The position numbers were made by a program, and so were the translations under genes. Shown piece by piece: positions 21,314 through 29,780 of a DNA stretch of 33,707 nt. The DNA lies in contig JAFAPI010000140.1 in the NCBI GenBank assembly GCA_019247195.1, forward strand, positions 1 through 33,707, read 5' to 3'. Every line of letters begins with the position of its first letter. Position 1 is the first letter of the stretch. The notes below the pieces were generated by a model. It was given only the letters and a program-made list of their open reading frames with translations, did not search any database and was not told the DNA's origin. The DNA comes from Gammaproteobacteria bacterium. Lineage in GTDB: Bacteria; Pseudomonadota; Gammaproteobacteria; Steroidobacterales; Steroidobacteraceae.

Positions 21314-22413
21314 GGATTGCACTCGCGACCGATGCCTGGGAGCCGCAGACCAACGGCGTCGTCACCACACTGCGGGCGACCCGCGCCGAGCTCGCCACGC
21401 TCGGGCACGAGGTGCGGCTGATTCACGGGCAGCAGCTGCGCAGCATCGCGGCGCCCAGCTACCCCGAGATCCGCCTGGCACTTAATCCGGGGCCGTACGT
21501 GGCCCGCGAACTCAAGGCCTTCCGTCCGCACGCGGTCCATATCGCCACCGAGGGGCCGATCGGCCTTGCGGTGCGACGCTACTGCCGGGCGCGCGGCGTC
21601 CCCTTCACCACCTCTTATCACACCCGCTACCCCGAGTACCTCGCCATGCGCTGGCCGATACCGCCGGCGCTCACGTACGCGTGGCTGCGGCGCTTCCATA
21701 ATGCCGCCGCCCGGACCTTCGTCAGCAGCCCGACCCTCGAGCAGCAGCTGCGCGTGCATGGCCTGGGGAGGTTGCACCTGTGGCGGCGCGGCGTTGATCT
21801 CGGCTGCTTCTTTCCCCGGCCGCGCGCGCACCCCCTGCTCGTGGAGCGGCCGCGCCCGCTCATGGTGTGCGTCGGGCGGCTGGCGGTGGAGAAGAACCTC
21901 ACCGCCTTCCTCGAGCTGCCACTGCCGGGCACCAAGGTGCTGATCGGTGACGGACCGCAGCGCGCGGCACTCGCGGCGCGCTACCCGCACGCGCTCTTCG
22001 CCGGTTACCGCTTCGGCACGGAGCTGGCCGAGCTCCTCGCCTGCGCCGACGTGCTGGTGTTCCCGAGCCGCACCGACACCTTCGGTCTCACCATGATCGA
22101 AGCGCTCGCCTGCGGGGTGCCCGTCGCCGCCTACCCGGTCGCAGGTCCGCTCGATGTTCTCGAGGCCGGCGTGAGCGGTGTCATGGACGAGGACCTCGCG
22201 GCCGCCGTGCGCGGCGCACTGCAGCTGGAGCGTGCCGTGTGCGCGAAGCGTGCCGGCGCCTTCAGCTGGCGGGTCGCCACGCAGCAATTCCTCGCCGGAC
22301 TCGCGCCGCTCCCGACCGCGCTGCGTGCCACGCTGGCCGTGCGCCGCAGTTCAGCTATGATCGTCCGCAGGCTGGCGCACAGGCCCACCAGCCAGGCCGG
22401 AGACGCGCTCTGA
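21310..22413 (+). CDS. GT4 glycosyltransferase, probable diacylglycerol glycosyltransferase (Agt/SqdX-like)
   Basis: A 367-residue GT-B enzyme; the true start is GTG at 21310, in GTGA overlap with the PlcP-like gene, because the frame open further upstream is antisense-free read-through without the fold. The N-terminal domain opens with IALATDAWEPQTNGVVTT, the typical start of the SqdX/Agt/MgtA group, and has TSYHTRYPEYL. The C-terminal domain has VCVGRLAVEKN, the donor-site IGDGPQ, and SRTDTFGLTMIEALACG, a D-x7-E form of the E-x7-E motif as in SqdX-like enzymes. No signal peptide or membrane segment is evident. Proposed role: add sugar to diacylglycerol made by PlcP when phosphate is short. 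Donor sugar unknown. Confidence 0.82.
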   Translation: MRIALATDAWEPQTNGVVTTLRATRAELATLGHEVRLIHGQQLRSIAAPSYPEIRLALNPGPYVARELKAFRPHAVHIATEGPIGLAVRRYCRARGVPFTTSYHTRYPEYLAMRWPIPPALTYAWLRRFHNAAARTFVSSPTLEQQLRVHGLGRLHLWRRGVDLGCFFPRPRAHPLLVERPRPLMVCVGRLAVEKNLTAFLELPLPGTKVLIGDGPQRAALAARYPHALFAGYRFGTELAELLACADVLVFPSRTDTFGLTMIEALACGVPVAAYPVAGPLDVLEAGVSGVMDEDLAAAVRGALQLERAVCAKRAGAFSWRVATQQFLAGLAPLPTALRATLAVRRSSAMIVRRLAHRPTSQAGDAL

Positions 22414-23156
22414 TGGAAACCGCCGACTTAAGTCACCACATCTCGCGGCGCTTCAACGAGGATCTCGAGCGCGTGCGCAGCAAGGTGCTCGGCATGGGCG
22501 GCTTCGTCGAGCAGCAGCTGCGCAAGGCGATCACCGCGCTGGTCGAGGGCGACAGCTCGCTCGGCGAGTCGGTCGCGCTCGATGACCATCAGGTGAACAA
22601 CATGGAGGTCGCGATCGACGAGGACTGCAGCAAGATCCTCGCCACGCGCGCGCCGGCGGCCGGCGATCTGCGCGTCATCGTCGCCATCATCAAGACCATC
22701 ACGGACCTCGAGCGCATCGGCGATGAGGGCGAGAAGATCGGCTACATCGCCTCACGCCTGGCCACCATGGAGCGGCCGGCCGACAAGTACCGTGAGATCA
22801 AGCACCTCGGCCGCGTGGTGTCGGACATGGTGCATGACGCCCTGGACGCCTTCGCGCGCATGGACGTCGACTCGGCGCTGCGCGTCGCGCGGCAGGACCG
22901 CCTGGTGGACGAAGAGTACGAGGCGATCCAGCGCCAGAGCATCACCTTCATGATGGAGGACCCGCGCACCATCCGCCGCGCGCTGGACGTGATGTGGGTG
23001 GTGCGCGCCCTGGAGCGTATCGGCGATCATGCCAAGAACATCAGCGAGTACGTGATCTACATGGTGCACGGCAAGGACATCCGCCACACCTCGCTCGATG
23101 ACGTGGAGCGCGAGCTGCGCGACGGGCGGCCCGGCTTGCCCGGCGCCACGGCCTGA
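22413..23156 (+). CDS. phoU: Phosphate signalling regulator PhoU
   Basis: PhoU links Pst transporter status to PhoR and keeps the regulon off when phosphate is plentiful. The product from the ATG at 22413 is 247 residues and all-helical, with the two PhoU repeats and their metal-binding signatures: ITDLERIGDEGEKIG in the first and VRALERIGDHAKNISE in the second. The ATG overlaps the glycosyltransferase TGA (TGATG) and GGAG lies about 11 nt before it; the frame upstream of it is shadow sequence. In E. coli phoU ends the pst operon; here it closes the PlcP-like operon and lies 1.9 kb from pstS, with dsbB and dapE between. Confidence 0.96.
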   Translation: METADLSHHISRRFNEDLERVRSKVLGMGGFVEQQLRKAITALVEGDSSLGESVALDDHQVNNMEVAIDEDCSKILATRAPAAGDLRVIVAIIKTITDLERIGDEGEKIGYIASRLATMERPADKYREIKHLGRVVSDMVHDALDAFARMDVDSALRVARQDRLVDEEYEAIQRQSITFMMEDPRTIRRALDVMWVVRALERIGDHAKNISEYVIYMVHGKDIRHTSLDDVERELRDGRPGLPGATA

Positions 23157-23176
23157 CCTGCCCGCTCTGAGCACGC

Positions 23177-23683
23177 GTGGCGGACTCGGCGCGGCGGTCG
23201 CTCAACTTCACGGGTTTCGCGCTGTGCGCGGGACTGCTGGCCTACGCGCTATTTACTCAGCTGCACGGCGGGCTCGAGCCCTGTCCGCTCTGCATCTTCC
23301 AGCGCATCGGTATCGCACTCACCGGCGTGCTGTTCCTGGTGGCGGCACTCCATGACCCCCGCGCCGGCGGGCGCACCGTTTACCTGCTGCTCATCATCCT
23401 CGCCGCCCTGGCCACCGCCGCGGTGGCCGCGCGCCACGTGTACGTCCAGCACCTGCCGCCGGGCTCGCTACCCTCGTGCGGTGCGCCGCTGAGCGTGCTG
23501 CTGAAGTACACGCCGGTGTGGCAGGTGGTGCGCAAGGTGCTCACCGGCAGCGGGGAGTGCGGCGAGGTCAATTGGCGGTTCCTCGGGCTGGCCATGCCCG
23601 CCTGGGTACTGTTGTGGTCGCTCGCGCTGGCAGCACTTGCGCTGCGCGCCAACCTCAGGCCAGCAGCTCGCGCAGGACGCTGA
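23177..23683 (+). CDS. dsbB: Disulfide bond formation protein DsbB
   Basis: DsbB reoxidises periplasmic DsbA and passes electrons to quinone. The 168-residue protein has four hydrophobic helices. Both redox pairs are present: Cys36-x-x-Cys39 in EPCPLC, and Cys101 with Cys128 in the second periplasmic loop, close to E. coli Cys41/44 and Cys104/130. The quinone-site Arg follows in CIFQRIG. The start is GTG at 23177, 20 nt after phoU, so it may be read through from the phoU operon. Its 3' end overlaps convergent dapE by 29 nt. No dsbA is in view. Confidence 0.95.
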   Translation: MADSARRSLNFTGFALCAGLLAYALFTQLHGGLEPCPLCIFQRIGIALTGVLFLVAALHDPRAGGRTVYLLLIILAALATAAVAARHVYVQHLPPGSLPSCGAPLSVLLKYTPVWQVVRKVLTGSGECGEVNWRFLGLAMPAWVLLWSLALAALALRANLRPAARAGR

Positions 23684-24782
23684 CGTACATCGACTGCAGG
23701 GTATCGATGTCCGCGATGCGTACACACTCGTCGAGCTTGTGGATGGAGGCGTTGACCACCCCGAGCTCCACCACCTGCGCGCCGGTGGGTGCGATGAAGC
23801 GTCCATCCGAGGTCCCTCCGTCGGTCGAGAGCCGCGGCGGCGTGCCGCGCACGGCGGCGACCGCCTTGCACACTGCCGCGGTGAGCTCGCCCCGGGGGGT
23901 ATAGAAGGGCTCGCCCGACAGGAACCACTCCAGGCGGTAGCGCACGCCATGCCGGCGCAGCACCTCTTCCACGCTCGCCTTCAGGGCCGGGAGGGTCTGG
24001 GTGGGGCAGTAGCGCAGGTTGAAGCGGGCCGTGAGCTCACCCGGGATGACATTCGGGGCGCCCGTGCCGGCGGTGAGGTTCGACACCTGAAAGCTCGTCG
24101 GCTGGAAGTGCTCTGTGCCCTCGTCCCAGCGCCGGGTCGTGAGCTCGAGCAGCGCGGGGGCGAAGGCGTGCACCGGGTTGTCGGCCAGGTGGGGATAGGC
24201 GATGTGACCCTGCACCCCCTCCACGGTGAGGCGACCGCTGAGGGAGCCGCGCCGGCCCACCTTCAGCGCATCCCCGAGCGAGGCCTCGCTCGAGGGTTCC
24301 CCCACCAGGCACCAATCGATGCGCTCGCCGCGGGCCTGAAGATGCTCCATGACGCGCCGGGTGCCATCGACCGAGGGCCCCTCCTCATCGCTGGTGAGGA
24401 GAAAGGCAATCGAGCCGCGGTGCGCAGGGCAGGCGGCGACGAAGGCCTCCGCCGCGCAGACCATCGCCGCCAGCCCGCTCTTCATGTCCGCTGCGCCGCG
24501 ACCGTACAGCAGACCTTCGCGCACGACCGGCTGAAAGGGGTCGCTGTGCCACGCCTCGCGCGGGCCGGCGGGCACCACGTCGGTGTGCCCTGCGAAGCAG
24601 AAGAGGGGACGGTCCCGTCCCCGCCGCGCCCAGAGGTTCTGCACCGGGCCGAAGGGCAGCGACTCCACCGCGAAACCTGCGCGCGCCAGGCGGGTCCCGA
24701 TCAGCGCCTGGCAGCCGCCATCCTCGGGGGTCACCGAGGCGCGCGCGATCAATTCCTGAGTGAGTTCAACGGCTTGAGACAT
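23655..24782 (-). CDS. dapE: Succinyl-diaminopimelate desuccinylase DapE
   Basis: DapE hydrolyses N-succinyl-LL-diaminopimelate to LL-diaminopimelate and succinate in lysine and peptidoglycan synthesis. The 375-residue product is an M20 di-zinc enzyme with [11 protein letters not shown] (His66, Asp68), [10 protein letters not shown] (bridging Asp), the catalytic acid in [19 protein letters not shown], and the C-terminal GGTSDGRF. Length equals E. coli DapE (375). The ATG is at 24782. It is divergent from pstS and on the same strand as dapD and dapC, which lie beyond the pst block; TATATA at 24820-24825 may be its -10. Confidence 0.96.
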   Translation of the reverse strand: MSQAVELTQELIARASVTPEDGGCQALIGTRLARAGFAVESLPFGPVQNLWARRGRDRPLFCFAGHTDVVPAGPREAWHSDPFQPVVREGLLYGRGAADMKSGLAAMVCAAEAFVAACPAHRGSIAFLLTSDEEGPSVDGTRRVMEHLQARGERIDWCLVGEPSSEASLGDALKVGRRGSLSGRLTVEGVQGHIAYPHLADNPVHAFAPALLELTTRRWDEGTEHFQPTSFQVSNLTAGTGAPNVIPGELTARFNLRYCPTQTLPALKASVEEVLRRHGVRYRLEWFLSGEPFYTPRGELTAAVCKAVAAVRGTPPRLSTDGGTSDGRFIAPTGAQVVELGVVNASIHKLDECVRIADIDTLQSMYVSVLRELLA

Positions 24783-24923
24783 GTCTTGGCGGCGGCACCG
24801 GTCCCCCCGGCACGGGGCTTATATACGGGCGGCGGTGGGGCGGCAAGGCGCCCCGCCGTCATGCCTCTGTCAAAGTAACTCGCAACACTAAGGCGGCGGC
24901 GGGGCTTCCCGGGCCGGGGTCCG

Positions 24924-24957
24924 CTGTAATGAGACCGTCACATCATTGTCATCTAAT
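24924..24957 (+). promoter_or_regulatory. Pho boxes and -10 element of the pst operon
   Basis: Three half-sites lie in 11-bp phase: CTGTAAT (24924), CCGTCAC (24935) and TTGTCAT (24946), giving two overlapping 7-4-7 boxes. TCTAAT (24952-24957, five of six to the -10 consensus) begins 10 bp after the first box, the spacing also seen before phoB. AGGAG at 25011-25015 serves the pstS ATG at 25022. The leader would be about 60 nt. Confidence 0.8.
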
Positions 24958-25021
24958 TGCGCGAAGCGGCGGCGGCCCCCGGCGGCGCGAAAGTTGAGTC
25001 CTTCTCAGCGAGGAGCAAAAA

Positions 25022-26083
25022 ATGAACCCATTCAACGCAAAGCGCGCGCTGCTGGCCCTCACCGGCGTGGTCGCGCTGGGCGCGGCGCAGGCCGCCGACA
25101 TCTCCGGCGCCGGCGCGACCTTCCCCTACCCGATCTACTCCAAGTGGGCGGATGCATACAAGCAGCAGACCGGGGTTGGACTGAACTACCAGTCGATCGG
25201 CTCGGGCGGGGGCATCAAGCAGATCAAGGCCAAGACGGTCACCTTCGGCGCCTCCGACATGCCGCTGAAGCCCGAGGAGCTCAAGGAGTCCGGGTTGGTG
25301 CAGTTCCCGATGATCATCGGCGGCGTGGTCCCGGTGCTGAACGTCAAGGGCGTCGCGGCCGGCCAGCTGGTGCTCGATGGCCCGACGATCGCCGCGATCT
25401 ACATGGGCGAGATCACCAAGTGGGATGACGCGCGCATCAAGAAGCTCAACCCCAAGGTGATGCTGCCGCCCACGACCATCGCGCCCGTGTACCGCTCCGA
25501 TGGCTCCGGAACCAACTTTCTCTTCTCCGACTACCTCTCCAAGTCAAGCGCGAAGTTCAAGAGCTCGATCGGCGCCAGCACCTCGGTGCAGTGGCCGGTC
25601 GGCATCGGCGCGAAGGGCAACGAGGGCGTCGCCAACATGACGCGCCAGACCGACGGCGCGATCGGTTACGTCGAGTACGCGTTCGCCAAGCAGACCAACA
25701 TGGCGTACGCCGACCTGATCAACAAGGCCGGCAAGACGGTGGTGCCGAAGGCGGAGAGCTTCCAGGGTGCGGCGGCGAGTGCCGACTGGGCCCACGCGGA
25801 GGGCTACTACCTGATCCTCACCGATCAGTCAGGCGCCGCCAGCTGGCCGATCACCGGTGCGAGCTTCATCCTCCTCTATGCCAATCCGCCCGATGCCGGC
25901 GCGACCAACGAGGCGCTCAAGTTCTTCGATTGGGCCTACAAGAACGGTGGCAAGATGGCCACCGACCTCGACTATGTGCCGCTGCCCGAGGGGCTGATCA
26001 AGCAGGTGCGTGCGACGTGGAAGCAGATCAAGGGCGAAACCGTCGCGCAGCGCTCCGCACCGGGATCCGCGCACGGCGGTTGA
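25022..26083 (+). CDS. pstS: Periplasmic phosphate-binding protein PstS
   Basis: PstS captures phosphate in the periplasm for the PstCAB importer. The 353-residue precursor has a signal peptide (RALLALTGVVALGAAQA, cut before ADISGAG). Phosphate-contacting segments of the family are present: GAGATFPYPIY, IGSGGGIKQI, GASDMPL and YRSDGSGTNF. No lipobox cysteine is present, so it is soluble. It is the first gene of the operon, under the Pho boxes at 24924-24957. A 69-nt GC-rich gap to pstC holds a possible hairpin (26101-26122). Confidence 0.97.
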   Translation: MNPFNAKRALLALTGVVALGAAQAADISGAGATFPYPIYSKWADAYKQQTGVGLNYQSIGSGGGIKQIKAKTVTFGASDMPLKPEELKESGLVQFPMIIGGVVPVLNVKGVAAGQLVLDGPTIAAIYMGEITKWDDARIKKLNPKVMLPPTTIAPVYRSDGSGTNFLFSDYLSKSSAKFKSSIGASTSVQWPVGIGAKGNEGVANMTRQTDGAIGYVEYAFAKQTNMAYADLINKAGKTVVPKAESFQGAAASADWAHAEGYYLILTDQSGAASWPITGASFILLYANPPDAGATNEALKFFDWAYKNGGKMATDLDYVPLPEGLIKQVRATWKQIKGETVAQRSAPGSAHGG

Positions 26084-26100
26084 GGGCGCGGACGGGCCAG

Positions 26101-26122
26101 GCGGCGCCGCGCGCGACGCCGC
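26101..26122 (+). terminator. Possible attenuating hairpin between pstS and pstC
   Basis: GCGGCG (26101-26106) pairs with CGCCGC (26117-26122) around a 10-nt loop. No T tract follows. Such intercistronic hairpins often keep more binding-protein mRNA than permease mRNA, but this one is weakly supported in such GC-rich DNA. Confidence 0.25.
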
Positions 26123-26152
26123 TGCCGCGAGCGGACCTGTGAGTCGGCGGCG

Positions 26153-27121
26153 ATGAGCACGGTGGCCGCTATCGAGCCGCGGCACGTGAGCGGCCAGCGT
26201 CTGCGTGAGCGTCTCTTTCGCAGCTCCACGCTCGCGGCGGCGCTGCTGGTGCTGCTGCTTCTGGGCGGGGTCGCCCTGTCGTTGCTCCTCGGCGCGTGGC
26301 CTGCGCTCAAGCACTTCAAGCTGGGCTTCCTCACCCGTGAGGTGTGGAACCCGGTGACCGACCAGTACGGTGCGCTCGCGCCGGTGTACGGCACGCTCGT
26401 GACCTCTGCGCTCGCGCTGCTGCTCGCCATCCCGGTGAGCTTCGGCATCGCCATCTTCCTCACCGAGCTCGCCCCGGCATGGCTCAAGCGGCCGGTGGGC
26501 GTCGCCATCGAGCTGCTCGCCGCCGTGCCGAGCATCATTTACGGCATCTGGGGTCTGTTCGTGCTCGCCCCGGTGCTGCAGCAGCACGTGCAGCCGTGGC
26601 TGATCAACGGGCTCGGTCCGTTGCCGCTGATCGGCAAGCTCTTCCAGGGGCCACCCTTCGGCATCGGCGTGCTCACCGCCAGTTTCGTGCTTGCGATCAT
26701 GGTCATTCCCTTCATCTCCGCGGTGATGCGCGACGTGTTCGAGACCGTGCCCGACGTCCTGAAGGAGTCCGGTTACGGCCTCGGCGCCACCACCTGGGAG
26801 GTCATCTGGCAGGTCGTCGTGCCCTATGCGCGCACCGGCATCATCGGTGGCATCATGCTCGGCCTGGGCCGCGCCCTCGGTGAGACAATGGCGGTGACCT
26901 TCGTCATCGGCAATGCGCACCGCATCGGCTCCTCGCTGCTCGCCCCCGGCACCACCATCTCCGCCTCCATCGCCAACGAGTTCGCCGAGGCGGTGGGCGA
27001 TCTTTATACCTCCTCGCTGATCGCGCTCGGCGCGTTGCTTTTCCTCATCACCTTCACCGTCATCGCCGCCGCGCGGTTGCTGCTGCTGCGCCTGGATCGG
27101 CGTGCCTTGTCCTCGGTATGA
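26153..27121 (+). CDS. pstC: Phosphate ABC transporter permease PstC
   Basis: PstC is one of the two membrane subunits of the phosphate importer. The 322-residue protein has about six hydrophobic helices, the first near residues 25-45. Family stretches are [29 protein letters not shown] and the coupling-helix EAA-like loop [21 protein letters not shown], followed by [17 protein letters not shown]. No good Shine-Dalgarno precedes the ATG. The stop overlaps pstA by 4 nt (ATGA). Confidence 0.96.
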   Translation: MSTVAAIEPRHVSGQRLRERLFRSSTLAAALLVLLLLGGVALSLLLGAWPALKHFKLGFLTREVWNPVTDQYGALAPVYGTLVTSALALLLAIPVSFGIAIFLTELAPAWLKRPVGVAIELLAAVPSIIYGIWGLFVLAPVLQQHVQPWLINGLGPLPLIGKLFQGPPFGIGVLTASFVLAIMVIPFISAVMRDVFETVPDVLKESGYGLGATTWEVIWQVVVPYARTGIIGGIMLGLGRALGETMAVTFVIGNAHRIGSSLLAPGTTISASIANEFAEAVGDLYTSSLIALGALLFLITFTVIAAARLLLLRLDRRALSSV

Positions 27122-27966
27122 GCCGCCGCGCCCTCCGCAGCCTCACCAATGCCGGGGCGCTCGCCCTCTCGGGGCTCGCCACGGCGATCGGGCTTTTCTT
27201 CCTCGGCGCCATCCTCTGGACGCTCGTAAAGAACGGCGTCGGCGGCATGTCCGCCCAGGTGTTCAGCGCCATGACGCCGCCGCCGGGCAGCAGCGGCGGC
27301 CTGCTCAACGCCATCTACGGCAGCGTCGCCATGACGGTCATCGGCATCGCTATCGGCGGTCCGGTAGGGATGCTCGCCGGCACGTATCTGGCAGAGTACG
27401 GACGTCACTCGAGGCTCAGCACGGTCATCCGTTTCGTCAACGATGTCCTGCTGTCAGCGCCCTCGATCATCATCGGGCTGTTCGTCTATCAGCTGCTGGT
27501 GGTCCGCATGGGGCATTTCTCCGCCATCGCCGGGGCGGTCGCGCTGGCCATCATCGCCATGCCCGTCACCGTGCGCACCACCGAGGACATGCTCCTGCTC
27601 GTACCGCAGGGCATGAAGGATGCCTCGACCGCCATGGGGGCCTACCCCTGGCGTACCATCCTCAGTGTCATCTATCCGGCGGCACGCAGCGGTGTGGTGA
27701 CCGGACTGCTGCTCGCGGTCGCGCGCATCAGCGGCGAGACGGCGCCGCTGCTCTTCACCGCGCTCAACAATCAGTTCTGGAGCTCGAACCTCGGCGCACC
27801 CATGGCCAACCTGCCGGTGGTGATCTTCCAGTTCGCACTCAGCCCGTACCCGAACTGGCAGCAGCTCGCCTGGTCGGGCGCGCTGCTGATCACCGCCAGC
27901 ATTCTGGTACTGAGTATCGCCGCGCGCATCATCGTCTCGAGTCTCGGTCCGGGGGGGCGACGCTGA
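27118..27966 (+). CDS. pstA: Phosphate ABC transporter permease PstA
   Basis: PstA is the second membrane subunit, pairing with PstC. The 282-residue protein has about six hydrophobic segments, with [26 protein letters not shown], the EAA-like loop [18 protein letters not shown], and [16 protein letters not shown], all typical of PstA. The ATG overlaps the pstC stop (4 nt) and the TGA overlaps the pstB1 ATG by 1 nt, so the whole block is translationally coupled. Confidence 0.96.
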   Translation: MSRRALRSLTNAGALALSGLATAIGLFFLGAILWTLVKNGVGGMSAQVFSAMTPPPGSSGGLLNAIYGSVAMTVIGIAIGGPVGMLAGTYLAEYGRHSRLSTVIRFVNDVLLSAPSIIIGLFVYQLLVVRMGHFSAIAGAVALAIIAMPVTVRTTEDMLLLVPQGMKDASTAMGAYPWRTILSVIYPAARSGVVTGLLLAVARISGETAPLLFTALNNQFWSSNLGAPMANLPVVIFQFALSPYPNWQQLAWSGALLITASILVLSIAARIIVSSLGPGGRR

Positions 27967-28769
27967 TGCCGGCGGCGGCGCAGCCGGCACCAGGGGTCGC
28001 GTCGCAGCCGGCCGAGGCGGTCAAGTTCGAGGTGCGGCAGCTGGATTTTTTCTACGGCAGCATCCAGGCGCTGAAGAACATCAACCTGGTGCTGCGTGAC
28101 CGGCAGATCACCGCCTTCATCGGCCCATCGGGCTGCGGCAAGTCGACGCTGCTGCGGGTCTTCAACCGCATGTATGCGCTGTACGCGGGCCATCGCGCCA
28201 GCGGCACCGTGTTGCTCGACGGCGAGGACATCCTGGCACCCAGCGTGGACGTCGCGCAGCTGCGTTTCCGAGTGGGCATGGTGTTCCAGAAGCCGACGCC
28301 TTTCCCGATGTCGATCTTCGACAACGTCGCCTTCGGTTTGCGGTTGGCGCGACGCATCTCGCGCAGCGAACTGACCGATCGCGTGGAAGAGGCGCTGCGC
28401 GATGCGGCGATGTGGGAAGAGGTCAAGGACAAGCTGCACGAGGATGGGCGCAGCCTGTCCGGGGGGCAGCAGCAGCGGTTGTGCATCGCGCGCACGCTCG
28501 CTCTGCAGCCCGAGGTGCTGCTGTTCGATGAGCCAACCGCCGCGCTCGACCCCATCTCGACCCTGCGGGTCGAGGAGACGCTGCAGAGCCTGCGGGAGCG
28601 CTACTGCATCGCGATCGTCACGCACAACCTGCAGCAGGCGGCGCGCGTCTCCAACGTCACCGCCTTCATGTACCTCGGCGAACTGGTCGAGATGGGGGCG
28701 ACGGAGCAGATCTTCACCGCTCCCAAGAGCCGCCGCACCGATGATTACGTCACCGGCCGGTTCGGCTAG
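27966..28769 (+). CDS. pstB: Phosphate ABC transporter ATPase PstB, copy 1
   Basis: This is an ATPase subunit that powers phosphate import. The ATG at 27966 gives 267 residues; open frame further upstream is shadow of pstA. Walker A is GPSGCGKST (53-61), the Q loop lies in [14 protein letters not shown], the signature is LSGGQQQR, and Walker B is [12 protein letters not shown], with the switch His in VTHNLQQ. It ends in [10 protein letters not shown], the usual PstB tail. DEPTAALDP differs from the DEPCSALDP of copy 2, so the two copies have clearly diverged. An 18-nt gap separates it from copy 2. Confidence 0.94.
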   Translation: MPAAAQPAPGVASQPAEAVKFEVRQLDFFYGSIQALKNINLVLRDRQITAFIGPSGCGKSTLLRVFNRMYALYAGHRASGTVLLDGEDILAPSVDVAQLRFRVGMVFQKPTPFPMSIFDNVAFGLRLARRISRSELTDRVEEALRDAAMWEEVKDKLHEDGRSLSGGQQQRLCIARTLALQPEVLLFDEPTAALDPISTLRVEETLQSLRERYCIAIVTHNLQQAARVSNVTAFMYLGELVEMGATEQIFTAPKSRRTDDYVTGRFG

Positions 28770-28787
28770 AGTGGCGACAGGACACCC

Positions 28788-29756
28788 ATGAACGACACCC
28801 CCGACACCAACGCCGGCGAGGTGCGCCGCAGCCGCGGCGCACCCGCCGTGCCCACCAAGGCCGGCGTGGCGCTGCCGTTGGAGCGGGCGGTGCGCGCGCG
28901 CGCCGAGGAGGGCGGCCTCAACCTCAAGCCGAGTGGACGGCAGCCCACCAGCGCCCTGGAAGGTCGGGGCGCGGCGGCCGAGGCGGTCACCCCGCTCGCC
29001 GACGCCGTGTTCATCTGTCGGGACGTGAACGTGTTCTACGGCGCAAAGCAGGCACTGAAGAACGTATCCATCGACATTGCGCCTCGCCAGGTGCTCGCGC
29101 TTATCGGTCCATCGGGCTGCGGCAAGTCGACCTTCCTGCGCTGCCTTAACCGCATGAACGACACCATACCCGGTGCGCGGGTGACCGGATCGATCAAGCT
29201 CGATGGCCAGGACATCCACGATCCCGCACTGGATGTGGTGCAGCTGCGGGCGCGCATCGGCATGGTGTTCCAGAAGCCGAACCCTTTCCCCAAGTCCATC
29301 TACGACAATGTCGCCTACGGGCCGCGCATCCACGGGCTCGCGCGCAGTCGCGCGCAGCTCGACGAGATCGTGTGCTCGAGTCTGACCCGTGCGGGGTTAT
29401 GGGATGAGGTCAAGGACCGCCTGCGCAGCCCCGGGACCGGGTTGTCCGGCGGCCAGCAGCAACGGCTGTGCATCGCACGCACGATCGCCGTGCAGCCCGA
29501 GGTCATTCTGATGGACGAGCCCTGCTCGGCGCTCGACCCGGTGGCCACCGCGCGGATCGAAGATCTGATCGACGAGCTGTGTCAGTCCTATGCGATCGTC
29601 ATCGTGACGCACTCGATGCAGCAGGCGGCGCGGGTCTCGCAGCGCACCGGCTACTTTCACCTCGGGGAGCTCATCGAGGTCGGCGACACGGACCGGATCT
29701 TCACCAATCCGCGCCACCGACTCACCGAGGACTACATCACCGGCCGCTTCGGCTGA
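28788..29756 (+). CDS. pstB: Phosphate ABC transporter ATPase PstB, copy 2 with N-terminal extension
   Basis: A second PstB, 322 residues. Walker [10 protein letters not shown] is at 107-115, 54 residues further in than in copy 1, after a hydrophilic Ala/Arg/Gly/Pro-rich extension of about 70 residues. The rest is canonical: [37 protein letters not shown], and the tail [10 protein letters not shown]. The extension codons keep the high third-position GC of coding DNA, which supports the ATG at 28788, though GTG codons inside could also start. Copy 2 is closer to the textbook PstB. With one pstC and one pstA, the two ATPases may form a heterodimer or compete. Confidence 0.93.
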   Translation: MNDTPDTNAGEVRRSRGAPAVPTKAGVALPLERAVRARAEEGGLNLKPSGRQPTSALEGRGAAAEAVTPLADAVFICRDVNVFYGAKQALKNVSIDIAPRQVLALIGPSGCGKSTFLRCLNRMNDTIPGARVTGSIKLDGQDIHDPALDVVQLRARIGMVFQKPNPFPKSIYDNVAYGPRIHGLARSRAQLDEIVCSSLTRAGLWDEVKDRLRSPGTGLSGGQQQRLCIARTIAVQPEVILMDEPCSALDPVATARIEDLIDELCQSYAIVIVTHSMQQAARVSQRTGYFHLGELIEVGDTDRIFTNPRHRLTEDYITGRFG

Positions 29757-29780
29757 GCGCGGGGCTAGAAGCCCCAGCGC
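29757..29780. terminator. Hairpin at the pstB2/porin convergent junction
   Basis: GCGC-GGGGCT (29757-29766) pairs with AGCCCC-a-GCGC (29770-29780) around a 3-nt loop, with one bulged A. It directly follows the pstB2 stop and spans the porin stop (29765-29767), so it could end transcription from both sides. No T tract is present on either strand. Confidence 0.5.
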
